Positions 33,967-44,354 of a stretch of DNA of 64,000 nt are shown in pieces. The notes beneath the pieces were generated by a model. That model had not been told where the DNA came from and made no database searches. It saw nothing but the letters and a program-made list of their open reading frames with translations. The DNA comes from Mycobacterium sp. Root135. GTDB taxonomy: Bacteria > Actinomycetota > Actinomycetes > Mycobacteriales > Mycobacteriaceae. The translations under genes and the position numbers were made by a program. The DNA is taken from positions 434,001 to 498,000 of the forward strand of contig NZ_LMEZ01000004.1 of the NCBI RefSeq assembly GCF_001426545.1, in the 5' to 3' direction. Position 1 is the first letter of the stretch, and each line of letters starts with the position of its first letter.

Positions 33967-34487
33967 CCGTCGCCGACGAGACCCCGGACATAGGCGGCTT
34001 GACCCAGGTGCTGCGCGCAGTCGTCGATGATGCTGACGATGCGCGCGCTTGCCGTCACCGCAGGCGTCCACCGCTTGTCGACGACGGCCTCCAGATCCTT
34101 CGCGGTGGCCGAGGCAACGTACGACAGGGCCATCGAGTGCACGGCTCGGTAGTACCCGCCGAGCAAGTCCGCCGACGCGCGCACCTTGGCGACCTGGTCG
34201 GCGTCGTGGCCGTAGCCGCTCGCGTCCTTCGGCAGGTCCAGGTCGAACCTGCCCACCCAGTCGTCGCGGAACCACACCTGGTCGGCGCCTGCAATCTCGC
34301 TGAGCTGGGCGTCGACCACCCGGGCGCTGTGCCACAGCAGCCAGGCGACGGTGTTGGCGTTCGGTGTGGGCCGGTAGTAGGCGACCTCGTCGGTCAATCC
34401 GTCGACCAGATCGTCGACGTGTTCGGCCAGCCGGGTGAACGAATCGCGCAGCAGCTCACGGGCAACGGAGATGTCGGCATCAGACAT
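33963..34487 (-). CDS. DinB/DUF664 family protein
   Basis: This 174-residue four-helix-bundle protein of the DinB superfamily includes mycothiol- and bacillithiol-dependent transferases in actinobacteria. Likely metal-binding histidines are His53 (WLLWHSARVVD) and His160 (DCAQHLGQAAYVRG), in the usual helix positions. The reaction is probably thiol- or metal-dependent, but the substrate is unknown. ATG 34487 is chosen; the same frame continues upstream without support. It is coupled to the PAP2 gene by an ATGA overlap. Confidence 0.85.
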   Translation of the reverse strand: MSDADISVARELLRDSFTRLAEHVDDLVDGLTDEVAYYRPTPNANTVAWLLWHSARVVDAQLSEIAGADQVWFRDDWVGRFDLDLPKDASGYGHDADQVAKVRASADLLGGYYRAVHSMALSYVASATAKDLEAVVDKRWTPAVTASARIVSIIDDCAQHLGQAAYVRGLVGDG

Positions 34488-34516
34488 GGTTGCGACGCTA
34501 CCCGGTACCGGTGACG

Positions 34517-34909
34517 TCAGCCGTCCGCCGGCGGCGCCCCGTGGAACACCGCCTCGACGTTGTTGCCGTCGGGGTCCCTGACGAAGGCGCCGAAGTACCC
34601 GGGGTGGTACTCGGGCCAGACGCGCGGCGCATGCAGGGACTCCGCGCCAAGCGCCGTCGCGGCGTCGTAGAAGGCCGCGACCTCGTCGACGCCGGCGGCT
34701 TGAAACGCGAAGTGAATGGCGGCACCCACCTGCCGGTCGGCGCCGTCCTCGATCCAAAAGTCCGGCTTGCCGCCACGGCCGTAACCGATGGCAGGCCCGA
34801 ACTCCATCTGCCGGGTGTAGCCCAGCGTCCCGAGTACCGCGTCGTAGAACGACGTGGACTTCTCGTAGTCGGCGCACACGATTCCGAAGTGGTCGATCAT
34901 GGATTTCAT
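34517..34909 (-). CDS. VOC/glyoxalase superfamily protein
   Basis: This 130-residue single-domain protein has paired beta-alpha-beta-beta-beta modules. The N-terminal module carries MIDHFGIVCADYEKSTSFYD, whose His can bind metal. The C-terminal module carries GYFGAFVRDPDGNNVEAVFH, with the metal-binding Glu in NNVEAV. It could be a lyase, isomerase, dioxygenase or resistance protein. The start may be 34909 (MKSMIDH) or 34900 (MIDH); neither has a strong ribosome-binding site. It is divergent from the D-aminoacylase gene 38 bases away. Confidence 0.88.
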   Translation of the reverse strand: MKSMIDHFGIVCADYEKSTSFYDAVLGTLGYTRQMEFGPAIGYGRGGKPDFWIEDGADRQVGAAIHFAFQAAGVDEVAAFYDAATALGAESLHAPRVWPEYHPGYFGAFVRDPDGNNVEAVFHGAPPADG

Positions 34910-34947
34910 CGTGGCACGAACCACCGACACCGCCGTAGATTCGGCCA

Positions 34948-36669
<1,722 letters not shown>

Positions 36670-37525
36670 TGCCACGCGGGGGTCGAGATGGCCCCTCCAT
36701 ACATCGGCAGGTGGATGTCCGCGCCGTGACGGGCGAGCTGATCCCACGGCCGGTTCAGCCCGAAGGAGCCGTGAGTCCGTACCCGGGTCACGGTGTCCAG
36801 ATCCAGACAGTCGATCAACACCTCCTCGCCACTCCCGGCCGATTGACGCACGGTGCCTTCGGGATCGACGATGCAGCTGCCTCCGACACCTGCGGGATCC
36901 GCCGCGTTCACGTTCACGACGAACAGCTGGTTGGTCCATGCGTTGGCACGGGCGCAGACCACTTCCATCTCGCGGTCGCGCGTCGTCGTCAAGGTGGGCT
37001 GAATGATCACCTCGGCACCGAGCCAGGCCAGTTGCCTTGAGGTTTCGGGGAACGAACCGTCGTAACAGATCGCGAGACCGATCCGGCCAACGCCGGGGAT
37101 GTCGAAGACCACGAACTCGCCACCGGGGGTCGTCTGTTCGTACGGCTGCCAGGGGAACACCTTGCGGTAGGTCGCGGCGATCTCACCGAGCGGGGACACG
37201 GCGACCGCGGTGTTGTAGACGTCGCCGTCGTCACCACGCTCGTAGAGCGTGCCGGGTATCAGCCACAGTCCGGTTTCCTTGGCCAGCTGGCACATTCGGT
37301 CGGTGGTGGGTCCGGGGATGGTCTCGGCCGCCTCCTGCATCCACCCCGCGCGCGCCTTCAGCAGCGGAGCCTCCGCAGCGAGCATCAGCTCGGGCACCAC
37401 GACCAGCTCGACGTGGGGGAAGGTGTCGCGCACAGCATGGACCTGGTCGCGGAACCGCTCCCAGCTGGCCGCGGTGTCATATGCCACCGGAGCGGTCTGG
37501 ATGGCGGCGATGGTGAGTGTTCGCA

Positions 37526-39028
37526 TCAGTTGTCCTCGGTTACGGTCAGATTGGTGACGGCCTCGCGTCCGCCGTGGAAGAAGCCGGGAAATCGGGTGCG
37601 CACCACGAGCATTGCCGCCACCCCGACGCCGATGGCGCCGACACCGAGCAGGAAGACCCCGCCGACGCCGTGGAACGACGTCGAGCCGTAGGTCGGCGAG
37701 AGCATGTCGTGCGCGCTGCGGCCGAACGCGGCCAGCATGATGAGGCCGCCCACGGCAGGCAGGATGCCCCGTAGAAACAGGTCGCGCACGGATGCCGTCA
37801 ACCGGCGGCGGAAGTACCAGACGCAGGCGATACCGGTGACCCCGTAGTAGAAGGCGATGAGGAGCCCGACCGAGAGGATGGCGTCGCCGAGGAAGTTGTC
37901 GGACACCGTCGCCAACACCGTGAGCAGCACCGCGGCGGCCGCACCAAAGAACACCGTGCCAAAGGCGGGGGTGCGGAACCTGGGGTGAATTCGACTGAAC
38001 GCCTTGGGAAGTGCTCCGTGGCTTCCCATCGACAGCGTGGTGCGCGGGCTGCTGATCACACAGGTGAGCAGTGCCGAGATTGCCGACACGCAGATGGCCA
38101 GTTCGACGACCTTCGCCAGCGTGGCGCCAAGCACCGGCGGTCCGAGTGTCTTGAGCACGTCGGCTGCGTTGTCAGCGTTGCCGAGGCCAAGACCGTCGGT
38201 TCCCGTGCCCGCGAAACTGATCGCCGCGAAGGCGGTGAACAGGTAGGTACCCAGCAGGAGCACGGTTGAGAGCACTGCTGCTCGGCCAGGGGTCCGATCA
38301 CTGTCCTTCGTCTCCTCGTTCACCGTGATGAGCGCATCCCAACCCCAGTAGATGAACAAGCACAGCAACACGGCTTCGGCGAACGGGCCGAAGCCGTCGA
38401 ACGCCAGCGGGTTGAGCCAGGACAGGCTGGGCGTCTCGGCTCCAGGGCGGAGGAATGCCGCCGCCCCGAAACCGAACAGCGCGACAAGCTGCAGACCGAG
38501 CAGCACATACTGGACTTCGGCGGCAATCTGAAGACCACGGTAGGCAATCGCCGTGACGGCGGCGAGAATCAGCACGGCGGTGACGATCACCGCAACGTCG
38601 TTGCCTGCCAACGAATCCAAGCCGAACAGCGTTAGCAAGTAGCCGGCACCGACGCGGGCGAGTGCGGCCATCGCGATCAGTGTCGCAACCTGCACGACCC
38701 AACCACCGGACAGCCAGCCCGCATATGGGCCAAAGGCTCTGGTGTTCCACACGAACACGGTGCCGCAGTCTGGCATCTCGCTGTTCAATTCGCGAAACGC
38801 GAACGCCGTCAACAGGATCGGTATGAAGCCGACCAGCAGGGCGGCGGGCGCAAGGTGCCCGACGACCATGACGACGAAGCCGAGCGTGACCGCGATGCTG
38901 TAGGCGGGCGCCACCGAGGCCAGGCCCAGCGCCACGACGGCGAGCAGCCCGACCGAATTGGTGCGCAGACCCTTACCAGTTGGGTCCAACGAGGATTCCG
39001 CGCGGGCGGCAGACGGATGAAGGGACAT
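37526..39028 (-). CDS. APC-family amino-acid permease
   Basis: This 500-residue transporter has about 12-14 membrane helices. The APC signature is in the first helix (NSVGLLAVVALGLASVAPAYS), followed by the conserved FRELNSEMPDCGTVFVWNTRAFGP and GWLSGGWV. It should import an amino acid or amine by proton or sodium symport. It is first in a two-gene operon with the nitrilase. The upstream AT-rich spacer holds two operator-like sites shared with the divergent TetR gene. The likely role is uptake of the substrate degraded by the nitrilase and D-aminoacylase. Confidence 0.92.
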   Translation of the reverse strand: MSLHPSAARAESSLDPTGKGLRTNSVGLLAVVALGLASVAPAYSIAVTLGFVVMVVGHLAPAALLVGFIPILLTAFAFRELNSEMPDCGTVFVWNTRAFGPYAGWLSGGWVVQVATLIAMAALARVGAGYLLTLFGLDSLAGNDVAVIVTAVLILAAVTAIAYRGLQIAAEVQYVLLGLQLVALFGFGAAAFLRPGAETPSLSWLNPLAFDGFGPFAEAVLLCLFIYWGWDALITVNEETKDSDRTPGRAAVLSTVLLLGTYLFTAFAAISFAGTGTDGLGLGNADNAADVLKTLGPPVLGATLAKVVELAICVSAISALLTCVISSPRTTLSMGSHGALPKAFSRIHPRFRTPAFGTVFFGAAAAVLLTVLATVSDNFLGDAILSVGLLIAFYYGVTGIACVWYFRRRLTASVRDLFLRGILPAVGGLIMLAAFGRSAHDMLSPTYGSTSFHGVGGVFLLGVGAIGVGVAAMLVVRTRFPGFFHGGREAVTNLTVTEDN

Positions 39029-39049
39029 TTGGCGCTCCTTGCGAGCAAA

Positions 39050-39072
39050 GTATTCGTTAAATTTTGATTTAA
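39050..39072. promoter_or_regulatory. Operator-like site 1 upstream of permease
   Basis: Within a locally AT-rich spacer, GTTAAA (39055) and TTTAAC (ending 39072) form a 6-bp inverted repeat, preceded by ATTCG. The ATTCGTTA half resembles the second site at 39121 read on the other strand. It lies just upstream of the permease start, where a TetR repressor would block transcription. Confidence 0.5.
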
Positions 39073-39118
39073 CTAAACCGCGATCTCGGTGTCAAGAGCT
39101 GGGCAGGTATGCTTTGAA

Positions 39119-39135
39119 TCTCGTTATAACGAATC
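39119..39135. promoter_or_regulatory. Operator-like site 2 upstream of tetR
   Basis: TCGTTATAACGA (39121-39132) is a perfect 12-bp palindrome extended to TCGTTATAACGAAT on one side. It lies 25 bases before the TetR GTG start. Together with site 1 it makes a likely autoregulatory and divergent operator pair for the TetR protein. Confidence 0.6.
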
Positions 39136-39156
39136 CTGCGGCGAAGGACACTGTCG

Positions 39157-39747
39157 GTGGCACGGAAGAAGGATCAGGAAGCCCGTCGGGTCGAGCTTGG
39201 AGATGCCGTGCGGCGGGCCGTGCTGACACGCGGCCTGGAGGGGGTGCGCCTGCGCGACATCGCCGAGCAGGCGGGTGTCACTCCGGCGGCAGTCCTTTAC
39301 TACGGCGACGTGGACGCGCTGACATACGACACCTACAAGCAGGCGATCGAACGCTTCAGCCAGGAACGCGAACGCGTCGCCGAACGGTTCCCCGATGCGC
39401 GCGACCGGCTGCGCGCCAGCATCGACCACGGAGTGGCCACGGGACCCGATGACGAACTGGTGCGGTTGCTGTTCGAATTCTGGCCACGCTCATTGCGCGA
39501 TCCCAAAGCCGCCGCGTTGGACTCGTCTCTCTCCGAACGCCAGATCGCGGTCTACAGCGCAATTTTCACTCTCGGCGAGACCCAAGGGCACTTCACCCTG
39601 AGCGATCCCCCGCGGCTGCTCGCAGGCAACGTCGTCGCCATGGAGGACGGCTACCAGATGGAGGTGTTGTCCGGGCGCCGCGGCCGAGACGAGGTAAAGC
39701 TGTGCCTGCACTCCTATGCCCGCGCGGTCACGGGCTGTGACATCTGA
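39157..39747 (+). CDS. TetR-family regulator of the permease-nitrilase locus
   Basis: This 196-residue regulator starts at GTG. The helix-turn-helix lies at about 15-60 (RGLEGVRLRDIAEQAGVTPAAVLYYGDVDALTY), and the C-terminal helical region resembles BetI-type TetR proteins. It is divergent from the permease-nitrilase operon, with two inverted repeats in the 128-bp spacer. The simplest reading is a substrate-responsive repressor of that operon and of itself. Confidence 0.9.
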   Translation: MARKKDQEARRVELGDAVRRAVLTRGLEGVRLRDIAEQAGVTPAAVLYYGDVDALTYDTYKQAIERFSQERERVAERFPDARDRLRASIDHGVATGPDDELVRLLFEFWPRSLRDPKAAALDSSLSERQIAVYSAIFTLGETQGHFTLSDPPRLLAGNVVAMEDGYQMEVLSGRRGRDEVKLCLHSYARAVTGCDI

Positions 39748-39804
39748 CCACCGACCGCTCAGGGCCGGCACGTTGGTTCGCAGACTACGGGGTGCCGGCC
39801 CGAG

Positions 39805-39834
39805 CGAGCCCGGCCCCCGAGGAGGCCGGGCTCG
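39805..39834. terminator. Hairpin between convergent tetR and secreted-protein genes
   Basis: An 11-bp perfect stem, CGAGCCCGGCC (39805-39815) and GGCCGGGCTCG (39824-39834), encloses an 8-base loop. There is no U-run on either side. It lies between two converging genes and probably ends transcription from one or both sides. Confidence 0.6.
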
Positions 39835-39845
39835 TCGCGCTGGTG

Positions 39846-41204
39846 TTAGGCAGCGGCGCCCGGGTCGCCGGCACCTGAAGAAGGCGAAACATTCTCTCCC
39901 GCAGCGGCATCCGACGGATCATTCGCCGCGGCAGGTGACGCGGTGGTGGCTCCCGAAACGGTCTCGTCGACCGTCGTGGCAGATTCCGTTTCGGTGCCAG
40001 TGCCAGTGCCGGTTCCGGTTGTCACACCTGCGAAGGTGTCACCGGGCGTCACCTTGACGGAGTCCCGCACGACGTTGAGCTGCGGTCCGGAGTCGTTGGT
40101 CTTGACGAGCCCGGTGGTCGTGCCGCCCGCGTTCGGCGGTGGTGAATCACTCGAAGGCGCCACCGGGTTGTCGAGCTTCACAGGCGTATTCAGCGTTACG
40201 ACGTTGTCCATCGTGATCGACGGGTCCGGGATCGAGGTCACCTGCCGCTCGGCGCTGGTGTCCGCGACCCTGTTCACATTGGACGTCGCCGACGGGAATG
40301 GTGTCGGCTCGATCGGCGCAGGCAGAACCGACAACAGGTTGTCGATGCCGGCGTTCAACGAGGCGACGACGTTCTGGGCCAGCACTCCGATCGGACCGGG
40401 CAGCGCGCGTAGTGGCGCCGACAGGTCCTGGATCAGAGAACCAAGGAGCCCGTCGGACGCCACCAAGTCGTATACGAGGTTGCTCAGCAGTCCCGGTATC
40501 TCGGTGGGATTCTGGATCGCCGATTCGAACGTCGCTTCGAGATCGGCCGGTAGGTAACCGAGGTAGAAGGCGGTGCTGTAAAAAGCCCATACCGGCGCGG
40601 TGACGGCGAGGTTGGCGGCGACGATCGTCTTGCCGATGTCTGTTGCCCAGAACGCGTCCGTCGCAGCGAGACCCCCCGCCGGGTTGGGGAGCACGCCGCT
40701 GAGGAATCCGCCGACCGCCTGGCCAATCGCGTTGGCGGCACTGTTGATCAGGCCCGGATTGGCGCCGGCCGGGCCCAATGGGAACGGCAACGCGCCCGCG
40801 ATCACCTCGAGCGAGTACTCCCGGAAATACGTCGGGTAAGTGAAGTACCCGGACTCGGAGGGGTATCCGTAGTCGTAGGACGGGTTGGCGTACCGGTTGA
40901 CCAACCAACTCAGCAGACTTGGCGCCAGAGTCGGGTTCTGCGCGGCGATGGTAAAGGCCGTTGCCACGTCGAACGGCAGCGACGAACCGGCGTCTTGCGT
41001 GATCGCGTAACCGTAGGCCGCGCCGTTGACGACGTCGCCGAGTCGGTACAGCGCGTCGGTGATCACCGACGCGTTCGCCACGTCGGCTGAGACGACGGGC
41101 AGCGGCACCTTGTCCGGCGCAACGAGGGCGCCGGTCGAGATCACGCCGGCGGCCAAGAACGCGGCGGCAAGCTTGGTTGGCAAAGGACGAACTGTTGCAT
41201 TCAT
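39846..41204 (-). CDS. Secreted mycobacterial protein, tandem paralogue 1
   Basis: This 452-residue protein has a signal peptide (about 1-30, LPTKLAAAFLAAGVISTGALVAP). A helical, Ala/Leu-rich domain of about 290 residues follows (NPTLAPSLLSWLVNRYANPS, AFYLGYLPADLEATFESA), then a conserved segment ERQVTSIPDPSITMDNVVTLN and TTGLVKTNDSGP. A low-complexity Thr/Gly/Ser tail ends the protein. I do not recognise a characterised family; the texture recalls PE/PPE-associated surface proteins, but PE and PPE motifs are absent. It is about half identical to the next gene at 41444, with the same leader, so it arose by tandem duplication. Confidence 0.8.
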   Translation of the reverse strand: MNATVRPLPTKLAAAFLAAGVISTGALVAPDKVPLPVVSADVANASVITDALYRLGDVVNGAAYGYAITQDAGSSLPFDVATAFTIAAQNPTLAPSLLSWLVNRYANPSYDYGYPSESGYFTYPTYFREYSLEVIAGALPFPLGPAGANPGLINSAANAIGQAVGGFLSGVLPNPAGGLAATDAFWATDIGKTIVAANLAVTAPVWAFYSTAFYLGYLPADLEATFESAIQNPTEIPGLLSNLVYDLVASDGLLGSLIQDLSAPLRALPGPIGVLAQNVVASLNAGIDNLLSVLPAPIEPTPFPSATSNVNRVADTSAERQVTSIPDPSITMDNVVTLNTPVKLDNPVAPSSDSPPPNAGGTTTGLVKTNDSGPQLNVVRDSVKVTPGDTFAGVTTGTGTGTGTETESATTVDETVSGATTASPAAANDPSDAAAGENVSPSSGAGDPGAAA

Positions 41205-41211
41205 GCTGGTT

Positions 41212-41280
41212 TCCCCCGATAAAGATCACTTGCGGCCCCACACCGCAAGCCGGCGGCCCCCTGCCGCCATCCGGAGTGTA
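41212..41280 (-). promoter_or_regulatory. Leader with two hairpins and -10 box, paralogue 1
   Basis: Read on the minus strand, a TACACT -10-like box (41275-41280) is followed by hairpin 1 (GGCGGC/GCCGCC, 5-base loop, 41252-41268). Hairpin 2 follows (7-bp stem CTTGCGG/CCGCAAG with 7-base loop, 41229-41249), then GGGGGA as ribosome-binding site. The same order and spacing occur upstream of paralogue 2, where the second stem is 4 bp. The hairpins would sit at the 5' end of the mRNA. Confidence 0.6.
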
Positions 41281-41329
41281 AGACGGTTCCGAGTCGAATT
41301 CTGACGTTCCTGCAAGTTTTTTTGATCTT

Positions 41330-41443
41330 GTCTTTTCGGGCGCGACGGGCGGTCGTCGACCCGACCACACCGCCAGCTACGTCGCGACCGTGGCGTCCGG
41401 TGAGGTCATCGCAGAAAACGGCGTGCCGACGTCGGCGCGCCGG
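41330..41443 (+). pseudogene. 3'-end fragment of a D-aminoacylase gene (right direct-repeat copy)
   Basis: In one frame this stretch reads GATGGRRPDHTASYVATV then ASGEVIAENGVPTSAR, nearly the same as the C-terminus of the D-aminoacylase ending at 36669. One codon is missing and DNA identity is about 90 percent over 41345-41443. Nothing of the remaining 530 residues is present. The fragment directly abuts the stop codon of the secreted protein at 41444. It is the scar of a duplication or insertion. Confidence 0.85.
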
Positions 41444-42832
41444 TCAGGCAGCGCTTTCCGACGACTCCCCTGTGTTGCCGGCGCCGCCGGCAGTCGAGTT
41501 GCCCGTGCCCGCACCGGCACCCGCGGGACTCTGCTGCGGATCGCTCGGCGCGGTCGTCCCACCCGGAGCGGAGTCGGTACCGGTGGTGACGGTGCCAGCG
41601 CCGGTGGTGACGGTCCCGGGCTCTGGGTCGGACCCCGTCACGGTGCCGCCCGCACCTGCGAAGGTATCACCGGGCTTCACCTTCACGGAGTCCCGCACCA
41701 CGTTGGTCAGCGGCCCCGAGTCGTTGGTCTTGACGAGCCCGGTCGTCGTGCCGCCCGCGTTCGGAAGTTGCGAATCCTCACTCGAGGATGCCACCGGATT
41801 GTCCACCGGCTCAGGCGTATTAAGCGTCACGACGTTGTCGAGCGTCACCGTCGGGTCCGGAATCGAGGTCACCTGCCGCTCGGCGGTCGTGTCCGCGACG
41901 GTCGTCTTCGCGACCCTGCCCATCTCGGAGGCCTCCCTGATGAACGGCGTCGGCAGAACCAGCGGGGGCAATCCCGACAGCAGAGTGTCGATGGTGTTCT
42001 TCAACGACTCGGACACGGCCTCGCCCAGCGCTCCGATCGGACCCGGGAGCGCTGCCACCGGGTCGGTGAAGGTGTCAATCAAATGCCCGACGAGGCCGTG
42101 GCTCGCCATCAGTCCGACGATGAGGGTGCTCACCAGACCGGGCAGTTCGGAGGGATCCCGGAGCGCCGATTCGAACGTCGCCTCGAGATGGGCCGGCAGG
42201 TATCCGAGGTAGTGGACAGTGTGGTAAATCGCCAAAACCGGCGCGGTGACGGCGAGATTGGCGGCCTTGATCGACTTGCCAACATCCGTCGTCCAGAACG
42301 CGTCCGTCGCATTGATGCCAGCCGTCGAGTCGGGTAGCACGCCGCTCAGCACCCCGTTGATCGCGTCGGCGATCGCGTTGACGGAGTTGGTTATCAACCC
42401 AAGATCGGCGCCCGCCGGGCCCAACAGGTGCGACAGCGCATTCACGACCACTCCGATACCGCCGACCTTCAGACCCATCGGGTAGGTCCATGTCTGGTAA
42501 TCCACCGACGGGTTGGCGTATCGGTTGACCAGCCAGCTCAGCAGGCTCGGCGCCAGCGTCGGGTTTTGCGCGGCGATGGTCAACGCAGCAGTCACGTCGA
42601 ATGGCAGTGACGCACCAGCTTCCTGAATGACCCTGTAGCCGTACGCCGCTCCGGCGACGACGTCACCGAGGCGGTGCAGCGTGTCGGTGACGACCGATGC
42701 GTTGGCCACGTCGACCGAGACGGCCGGCAACGGTGCGGTGTGAGGAGCGACCAGCGCGCCGGTGGAGATCACGCCCGCTGTCAGAAACGCGGCGGCAAGC
42801 TTGGTAGGCAACGGACGACTGGATGCGTTCAC
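41444..42832 (-). CDS. Secreted mycobacterial protein, tandem paralogue 2
   Basis: This 462-residue protein has the same plan as paralogue 1: signal peptide (LPTKLAAAFLTAGVISTGAL), an Ala/Leu-rich helical domain with NPTLAPSLLSWLVNRYANPS and TVHYLGYLPAHLEATFESAL, the block ERQVTSIPDPTVTLDNVVTLN, TTGLVKTNDSGP, then a Gly/Thr/Ser-rich tail. GTG 42832 is chosen because GGGGGA sits 8 bases upstream, exactly as in paralogue 1; the frame is open further to 43033. Function is unknown; it is probably exported and may be surface-located. Confidence 0.8.
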   Translation of the reverse strand: MNASSRPLPTKLAAAFLTAGVISTGALVAPHTAPLPAVSVDVANASVVTDTLHRLGDVVAGAAYGYRVIQEAGASLPFDVTAALTIAAQNPTLAPSLLSWLVNRYANPSVDYQTWTYPMGLKVGGIGVVVNALSHLLGPAGADLGLITNSVNAIADAINGVLSGVLPDSTAGINATDAFWTTDVGKSIKAANLAVTAPVLAIYHTVHYLGYLPAHLEATFESALRDPSELPGLVSTLIVGLMASHGLVGHLIDTFTDPVAALPGPIGALGEAVSESLKNTIDTLLSGLPPLVLPTPFIREASEMGRVAKTTVADTTAERQVTSIPDPTVTLDNVVTLNTPEPVDNPVASSSEDSQLPNAGGTTTGLVKTNDSGPLTNVVRDSVKVKPGDTFAGAGGTVTGSDPEPGTVTTGAGTVTTGTDSAPGGTTAPSDPQQSPAGAGAGTGNSTAGGAGNTGESSESAA

Positions 42833-42840
42833 GACGAATA

Positions 42841-42909
42841 TCCCCCGGAAAAGGTCAGGCGCGGCCCCACACCGCAAGTTGGCGGCACCCTGCCGCCGAC
42901 GGGAGTATA
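42841..42909 (-). promoter_or_regulatory. Leader with two hairpins and -10 box, paralogue 2
   Basis: On the minus strand this has TATACT (42904-42909), hairpin 1 (GGCGGC/GCCGCC, 42881-42897), hairpin 2 (GCGG/CCGC with loop CCCCACA on the plus strand, 42861-42875), then GGGGGA. The blocks match the leader of paralogue 1 in order and spacing, which suggests the region was duplicated with the gene and kept under selection. Confidence 0.6.
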
Positions 42910-43035
42910 TGACGCCTGCGCCGTTTGATTGACGTTCTCGTAAATAGCCGGTGCGTCCGGAACTTCCCGAGGAGTTTGAATCATCGCGCGCGCAACGGTG
43001 GCCACCGAGCGTCAGGCGTGAGGTGATTGACACCC

Positions 43036-44352
43036 GTGACTGTCATGAACGCCCCGGCCGACGACGAGGCCCCCGCCATCTCACCGCAGGCTCGCACTGC
43101 GCTGTGGGCCAGCCTGGTCGGCACCACGATCGAGTGGTACGACTTCTTCCTCTACGCCACCGCAGCAAGCCTGGTGTTCAACAAGGCCTTCTTCCCGGAT
43201 CAGACGACCTTCGTCGGCACCATGCTGTCGTTCGCCACCTTCGCGGTCGGCTTCCTGGTTCGCCCCATCGGAGGCTTCGTCTTCGGCCACGTCGGTGACC
43301 GCATCGGACGCAAGAAGACGCTGGCGTTCACCATGTTCCTGATGGGTGGGGCGACCGCGCTGATGGGCCTGCTGCCCACCGCCGCCCAGATCGGCGTCCT
43401 CGCGCCAATCCTGTTGCTCCTCCTGCGGATCGTGCAGGGCTTCGCCCTTGGCGGCGAGTGGGCGGGTGCGGTCCTTCTCGCCGTCGAGCACGGCCCGCCA
43501 CGGCGGCGCGGCTTGTTCGGCAGCATCCCGCAGGTTGGGCTCGCCCTTGGATTGGCCTTGGGCACAGGCGTCTTCGCGCTCCTGCAATACGTGCTGCCCG
43601 ACGACGCCTTCCTGGCGTACGGGTGGCGGATCGCGTTCCTGTTCAGCATCGTGCTCGTCGTCTTCGGCATCGTGGTCCGGCTGAAGGCCACCGAGACGCC
43701 CGCCTTCGAGAAGGTGCGCGACAGCGACGATCGGGTCGCAGTGCCGCTGAAAGAGGTCTTCAAGCCACCGGCGTTGCGGTCGACCGTCTTGGGAATGCTG
43801 TCGCGCTGGGGTGAGGGTGCCGCCTTCAACACCTGGGGCGTATTCGCCATCTCCTATGCGACCGGCACCCTGAAGCTCGACAAGATTCCGGTCTTGGTCA
43901 CCGTGACCGTCGCCGCGCTGCTGATGGCGGTCCTCATCCCGGTGTCGGGCCTATTGGCCGATCGATTCGGCCCGAAACGTCTCTACGCCATCGGAATTGC
44001 CGCCTACGGTCTCGCGGTGTTTCCGGTCTTCGCCCTCTTCGACACCAGGGACATCTGGCTGTACGCGCTTGGAATGGTGTTGGTGTTCGGCGTCGTCCAC
44101 GCGATCTTCTACGGGGCGCAGGGCACGCTGTACGCGTCACTGTTTCCGGCCCGGATCCGGTACACCGGCCTCTCGACGGTCTATCAGCTCTCCGGCGTGT
44201 ACGCCTCCGGGTTGACGCCGCTGATCCTCACCGCGTTGATCGGCGTGGCGGGCGGCACGCCGTGGCTCGCCTGCGGCTACCTCGTCGCGACGGCGGCGAT
44301 CGCCGTCGTGGCAACGCTGCTACTCAAACCGACACCGCTGGTAGACATCTAG
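43036..44352 (+). CDS. MFS transporter, metabolite:H+ symporter family
   Basis: This 438-residue transporter has 12 helices. The MHS-type signature is at the N-terminus (GTTIEWYDFFLYATAASLVF), the first loop motif is GHVGDRIGRKKTL, and a second RIVQGFALGGEWAGA follows. The family imports organic acids such as shikimate, alpha-ketoglutarate or proline/betaine with protons; the substrate here is unknown. GTG 43036 is preferred, with AGGTGA 9 bases upstream; TTG 43027 and ATG 43045 are alternatives. A 58-bp palindrome starts 2 bases after its stop. Confidence 0.92.
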   Translation: MTVMNAPADDEAPAISPQARTALWASLVGTTIEWYDFFLYATAASLVFNKAFFPDQTTFVGTMLSFATFAVGFLVRPIGGFVFGHVGDRIGRKKTLAFTMFLMGGATALMGLLPTAAQIGVLAPILLLLLRIVQGFALGGEWAGAVLLAVEHGPPRRRGLFGSIPQVGLALGLALGTGVFALLQYVLPDDAFLAYGWRIAFLFSIVLVVFGIVVRLKATETPAFEKVRDSDDRVAVPLKEVFKPPALRSTVLGMLSRWGEGAAFNTWGVFAISYATGTLKLDKIPVLVTVTVAALLMAVLIPVSGLLADRFGPKRLYAIGIAAYGLAVFPVFALFDTRDIWLYALGMVLVFGVVHAIFYGAQGTLYASLFPARIRYTGLSTVYQLSGVYASGLTPLILTALIGVAGGTPWLACGYLVATAAIAVVATLLLKPTPLVDI

Positions 44353-44354
44353 CT

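Noticed and set aside
39846..42832. Calling the tandem secreted proteins PE or PPE family
   Set aside because: The N-termini are signal peptides, not PE or PPE domains, and the Pro-Glu motifs are absent.
43027..43035. TTG 43027 as start of the MFS transporter
   Set aside because: The ribosome-binding site AGGTGA would touch the TTG; it fits GTG 43036 with 9-base spacing.
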